A DNA stretch of 64,000 nt from Streptomyces olivaceoviridis (lineage in GTDB: Bacteria; Actinomycetota; Actinomycetes; Streptomycetales; Streptomycetaceae), in NCBI RefSeq assembly GCF_014650115.1, contig NZ_BMUI01000015.1, positions 1 through 64,000 of the forward strand, in the 5' to 3' direction. Each line of letters starts with the position of its first letter. Within the stretch, counting starts at the first letter, position 1. Below the pieces are notes generated by a model. The model was given only the letters and a program-made list of their open reading frames with translations. It was not told the origin of the DNA and made no database searches. Below are positions 60,914 through 64,000 of this stretch, in pieces. The translations under genes and the position numbers were made by a program.

Positions 60914-61849
60914 TCAGGGCGGCGGCGGAGCCGGTGCGTCCGCGTCGAGGGCCGCCGCGCGGAGGGCGGCTGCCACGCGGGTGACCGGGTCCGTCGGCGG
61001 ATGGGGCAGCCGGGCCAGGAGCACGCGCCGCTGTTCCTGGGGCCCGCCGCGGACCGGGAGGACGCGGACACCCGGTGGCGCGGCGGCGGCGAGGGCGGCC
61101 GGCACGGTGGTCAGCCCGCAGCCCGCGGCCACGAGGTGGAGCTTGGCCAGCCAGTCGCGCGCGGTGTGGGCGATCTCCGGCCGCTCGTCCAGGCCCGGCC
61201 ACACGCCCATCAGCTGGTCCTCGCCCGAGGAGGACCCCGCGATCCAGCGTTGCCCGCGCAGGTCGGCCACGTCGACGAAGTCGCCGCGGGCCAGCGGATG
61301 GCCGGCGGGCACCGCCAGACACAGCGCGCGTTCGGTGAGGGTCCGCACGACGAGCGGGGGCGACTCGGCGTCCGGCGGCCGGAACGGCGGCGCGGACGCG
61401 AGCAGGGCCAGGTCGAGGCTGCCGGCCCGCAGGGCGCGTACCAGCGCCGGGGTGCTGCCCTCCCGGCCGACGACCCGGAGGCCGGGATCGGTGCGGCGCA
61501 GTGCCGTGAGGGCGCGCGGCAGCAGGACGGCGCCGGCGCTCGGGAACCAGCCCAGGCGGACCGTCCCGGCCTGCCCGGGCAGGCCCGACAGCTCCCTGGC
61601 GGTCGCGTCGATCTCGTCCAGCACGACCGTCGCCCGGCGCATGACGACACGGCCGGCCGCGGTGAGCCGTACGCCCTCGCGCCGCCGTTCCACCAGCTCG
61701 GCGCCCGCCGCCCGTTCCAGTGCGGCGATCTGCCGTGACACCGCGGACTGGGTGTAGCCCAGCGACGCCGCGGCGGCGGTGAAGGTCCCCCGCTCGGCGA
61801 CCGCCCGCAAGACGCGCAGCGCGGTGAGTGACACATCCGTGAAGTCCAT
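60914..61849 (-). CDS. LysR-family transcriptional regulator
   Basis: A 311-aa LysR regulator. The winged helix spans about residues 5-65 (LTALRVLRAVAERGTFTAAA, SLGYTQSAVSRQIAALE); the periplasmic-binding-like effector domain follows (TVRLGWFPSAGAVLLPRAL, LVRALRAGSLDLALL, AAGCGLTTVPAAL). ATG 61849 is chosen because it starts the family domain; the open frame upstream is not coding-like. Target unknown: no obvious divergent enzyme gene lies next to it. Confidence 0.9.
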   Translation of the reverse strand: MDFTDVSLTALRVLRAVAERGTFTAAAASLGYTQSAVSRQIAALERAAGAELVERRREGVRLTAAGRVVMRRATVVLDEIDATARELSGLPGQAGTVRLGWFPSAGAVLLPRALTALRRTDPGLRVVGREGSTPALVRALRAGSLDLALLASAPPFRPPDAESPPLVVRTLTERALCLAVPAGHPLARGDFVDVADLRGQRWIAGSSSGEDQLMGVWPGLDERPEIAHTARDWLAKLHLVAAGCGLTTVPAALAAAAPPGVRVLPVRGGPQEQRRVLLARLPHPPTDPVTRVAAALRAAALDADAPAPPPP

Positions 61850-61887
61850 GATGGTTCCGCATGCTAGCCGTGTATGACTTTCGCCGG

Positions 61888-61950
61888 ACTCATGGACACG
61901 GCGCTCCGACCCATGGCTACGGCGGTCCGACTCACGGCCACGGCGTTCAC
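61888..61950. repeat. 21-bp imperfect tandem repeat, three copies
   Basis: Units at 61888-61908, 61909-61929 and 61930-61950 share the pattern ACyCAyGGmyACGGCGsTCCG. They lie between the LysR start (61849) and the TetR stop (61963), so would be in the TetR 3' end or the LysR leader. Function unknown. Confidence 0.7.
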
Positions 61951-61962
61951 GGCGTGGCGGTG

Positions 61963-62595
61963 TCAGGTCCCGGGGCGGACCGCCGGAACGCCGCCGGTGC
62001 GCAGCAGGGTCAATGTCGTGTCGAGCGCCGCTTCCAGGTGCCCGATGGCGCCGGTGGACATCAGGATGGTCACGCCGCCCTGCACCGCGGCGACGAGTGC
62101 GGCCGCCGTCCGGTCGGCGTCCAGCCTGCGGTCGACCTCGCCGCTGTCCTGCATGTGCCGGATGCCGGTGCGCAGGGCGGACTGCCACTGGCTGATCAAC
62201 TGGCCCGTGAGTGCCTGTGCGGCCGGGGTGGTGCGGCCCAGCTCGGTGATCAGCACGCCGAGCGGACAGTTGACGCCCTGCTGCTCGTACCGCCGTACGA
62301 CCGCGTCGCGCCACGCCTGCCAGGCCGCCCACGTGGTCAGGTCGCCGAGGTGCGGTTCCTGGTCCTCCAGGACGCGTTCGGCCTCGCGGCCGGCCACCGC
62401 CAGCAGCAACTCCTCCTTTCCGCCCGGGAAGTAGTGGAAGATCTGGCTCTTGCTGGTCCCGGTGCGGGCCCGGATGTCGTCGAGTGTCGTTCCGGCGGCG
62501 CCCCGCTCGCGGATCTCCTCGGCCGCGCCCTCCACGATGCGGCGCCGGGTGGCCATGCCCTTGGGCGTCAGCCGCGGTGCGGTCCCGTCATGCAT
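61963..62595 (-). CDS. TetR-family repressor
   Basis: A 210-aa TetR regulator. The helix-turn-helix is RRRIVEGAAEEIRERGAAG followed by LDDIRARTGTSKSQIFHYFPGGKEELLLAV. The C-terminal domain begins near REAERVLEDQEPHLGDL and contains CPLGVLITELGR, typical of AcrR/NemR-like members with a redox-capable Cys. ATG 62595 has GGAGGAGG about ten bases upstream; GTG 62601 is an alternative. A broken paralog lies at 35190-35415 in this window. Confidence 0.9.
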   Translation of the reverse strand: MHDGTAPRLTPKGMATRRRIVEGAAEEIRERGAAGTTLDDIRARTGTSKSQIFHYFPGGKEELLLAVAGREAERVLEDQEPHLGDLTTWAAWQAWRDAVVRRYEQQGVNCPLGVLITELGRTTPAAQALTGQLISQWQSALRTGIRHMQDSGEVDRRLDADRTAAALVAAVQGGVTILMSTGAIGHLEAALDTTLTLLRTGGVPAVRPGT

Positions 62596-62739
62596 GCTCA
62601 CGTGCCCTCCTCCACTCCCCGCTCTGGACTTGCGGGTCCATTTTATGCGAGGGGGCGTAGCGCCGCCTTCTTCGGGCACCGCCCTGTCAACCCTCCCGTA
62701 GGGTGCCCGGGTTGGCGTGACGGAGAGGCGGGCGGGGAC

Positions 62740-63723
62740 ATGGCACCCAGGGCAGTGACGCGGGAGCGGTTGGCGGGTGCGGCACGGGCCGCGCTGGGTG
62801 GCGGGCGACGGCTGGAGGCGGTCGAGCGGGTCGCGGGCGGCAGCAAGAAGGGCGTGTACCGGCTGGTGATGGACGACGCGTCGACGGCGGTCGCCTATGT
62901 GTGGGACGACGACGAGAACTACTGGCCGGCGGCCCCGGGCGACGACGACCTCACCGACCCGTTCTCACCCGGTCTCGGACTGGACCTGTTCGAGGCCGCC
63001 CACGCGCGGCTGGACGCGCTCGGCGTCCGTGTCCCGGCGATCCGCCTGGTCGAGCGGGCCGGCGTCCACGGCCCGTCCGATCTCGCGGTCGTGGAGGACG
63101 TCCGGGGGGAGAACCTGCGGGACCTCGTCGCGCGCGACCCACGCGCCGCCGCCCCGGTCCTGGACCGGCTCGGGGAGGCGCTGGAGGCGATGCGGCGCCA
63201 CCGTGCCCCCGGTTACGGCAAAGTGGCCGTGGTCGACGGCTCAGGGGCGTCACGCGGGACGTCGTGCGAGGGGGTCGTCCTCGACCGCGCGCTGCGGGAC
63301 CTCGCGGAGGCCGCCTCACGGGATCCGCGGATCGGCGCGGCCCGCGTCCGACTGGAGGAGCGGCTGCGGGACCTGGCGGGCGCGGTGCGGCCCCGCGAGC
63401 GGTACGCGGTCGTGCACGGCGAGCTGGGACCCGACCACGTGCTGGTCGACGCGGACGGCCGTCCCGTGCTGATCGACATCGAGGGCACGATGTACTTCGA
63501 CGTCGAATGGGAGCACGTCTTCCTGCGGATCCGCCTGGGCGACGCGTACGGTCCGCTGGCGGTGGCCGGCCTGGACGAGGACCGGCTCGCGCTCTACCTG
63601 CTGGCGCAGCGGCTCTCGCTGACGGCGGGGCCGCTGCGGCTGCTCGACGGGGAATTCCCCGACCGGGCGGCGATGGCGGGCATCGCCGAGCACAACCTGC
63701 GAGCGGCGCTCGACCTGTGCTGA
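62740..63723 (+). CDS. Phosphotransferase-family (APH-like) kinase
   Basis: A 327-aa protein-kinase-like-fold phosphotransferase. The N-lobe has VAGGSKKGVYRLVMDDAS; the catalytic loop is YAVVHGELGPDHVLVDADG and the metal-binding loop PVLIDIEGTMYFD. In canonical APH enzymes these read HGDxxxxN and IDF/WG D; here the first Asp is Glu, the Asn is His, and the second Asp survives in LIDIEG. So it may phosphorylate a small molecule with an altered centre, or be inactive. No antibiotic substrate should be assumed. ATG 62740 follows a GGCGGGGAC site. Confidence 0.8.
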   Translation: MAPRAVTRERLAGAARAALGGGRRLEAVERVAGGSKKGVYRLVMDDASTAVAYVWDDDENYWPAAPGDDDLTDPFSPGLGLDLFEAAHARLDALGVRVPAIRLVERAGVHGPSDLAVVEDVRGENLRDLVARDPRAAAPVLDRLGEALEAMRRHRAPGYGKVAVVDGSGASRGTSCEGVVLDRALRDLAEAASRDPRIGAARVRLEERLRDLAGAVRPRERYAVVHGELGPDHVLVDADGRPVLIDIEGTMYFDVEWEHVFLRIRLGDAYGPLAVAGLDEDRLALYLLAQRLSLTAGPLRLLDGEFPDRAAMAGIAEHNLRAALDLC

Positions 63724-63929
63724 CCCCCCGACGCCGCTCCAGGGCAGCCGGCGCGACGGTGGTCGGTGCCCCCGGTTACCCTGGTCACCAGCGGCGGCCG
63801 GACCAGGCGGTCGCGCGGCGGTGGGGCTCGCCGCACCCCGAACCGCGGCATCGACGCCGCCGACAGTCCCTGCTTGTGAGCGCCCGCGCCCGCATGCCGG
63901 GCGGCCGCACGAGTAGGAGACGCGCGTCC

Positions 63930-64000
63930 ATGACAGCTCCCCGCGACCAGATCACGGAGCCCACGGTTTCCGGTGTCGGTCCGTCCGCGCCCACGTGGCG
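63930..64000 (+). CDS. Start of a gene cut by the window end
   Basis: ATG 63930 preceded by TAGGAGA opens a frame of 23 codons (MTAPRDQITEPTVSGVGPSA, then PTW) before the window ends. The start looks real but the product cannot be identified. The 206 bp between 63724 and 63929 hold no recognisable gene. Confidence 0.45.
   Translation, partial: MTAPRDQITEPTVSGVGPSAPTW

Overview
The window is high-GC actinobacterial chromosome, most likely Streptomyces. GGAGG-type ribosome sites with frequent GTG starts, strong third-position GC bias, actinobacterial cytochrome subunit families (CtaF, an actinobacterial-type QcrB), SpoIIE-type phosphatases, a SigB/SigF-type sigma factor and a SUKH-4 protein all point that way. 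No rRNA, tRNA, CRISPR array or intact insertion sequence was seen. The many collapsed or frameshifted genes suggest a chromosome-arm or accessory setting.

Layout. 0-3 kb: an NhaA antiporter fused to a DsbA-like domain, a DUF2630 protein and a small secreted protein. 3-6.7 kb: a persulfide/sulfite locus (CstB-like MBL-rhodanese protein, a rhodanese with an internal deletion, TauE-type exporter, rhodanese-membrane protein), divergent from a CstR-like repressor with three operator palindromes between them. 7-9 kb: a CoA-transferase remnant and an ABC exporter. 9.4-11.8 kb: an unusual module made of a 72-aa protein overlapping an HTH/glycine-zipper membrane protein, a 14-bp tandem array, and two small genes. 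11.8-13 kb: a decayed SDR and a headless AraC regulator, both truncated at one junction. 13-19.3 kb: secreted sedolisin, LuxR-type regulator, CatB-type acyltransferase and secreted GH30 glycosidase. 19.4-28.4 kb: a MurNAc/anhydro-MurNAc recycling locus (murQ, murR-type regulator, sugar kinase, SSS transporter, anmK, D-lactate-dehydrogenase-like flavoprotein). 28.5-35 kb: lipoprotein, TetR, and a PaoABC-like molybdenum oxidoreductase operon with XdhC. 35-40.6 kb: a TetR fragment, a TetR/hydrolase pair with three operators, aldo/keto reductase, SDR, ECF41 sigma factor and a frameshifted membrane gene. 40.6-45.3 kb: two SpoIIE phosphatases. 45.4-49 kb: a double SUKH-4 protein divergent from a large HIRAN/zinc/PD-(D/E)XK nuclease-like protein that may be leaderless. 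49-56 kb: a graveyard of scrambled genes among intact SDR, MarR and enolase-superfamily genes and a sigma-factor gene with no in-frame stop of its own. 56-60.8 kb: orphan ctaD-ctaF, qcrB and a hemerythrin. 61-64 kb: LysR, TetR, a phosphotransferase-like kinase and the start of one more gene.

How genes work together. The cst block should sense persulfide (CstR), oxidise it (CstB) and export sulfite (TauE). The mur block should import and phosphorylate MurNAc or anhydro-MurNAc; MurQ then splits it into GlcNAc-6-phosphate and D-lactate, and the adjacent flavin/iron-sulfur protein is well placed to oxidise the D-lactate. The strongest candidates for undescribed biology are the 9.4-11.8 kb HTH/membrane-hairpin module with its repeat array and the HIRAN-nuclease/SUKH pair at 45.4-49 kb. 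All family assignments come from reading motifs; no database search was run.
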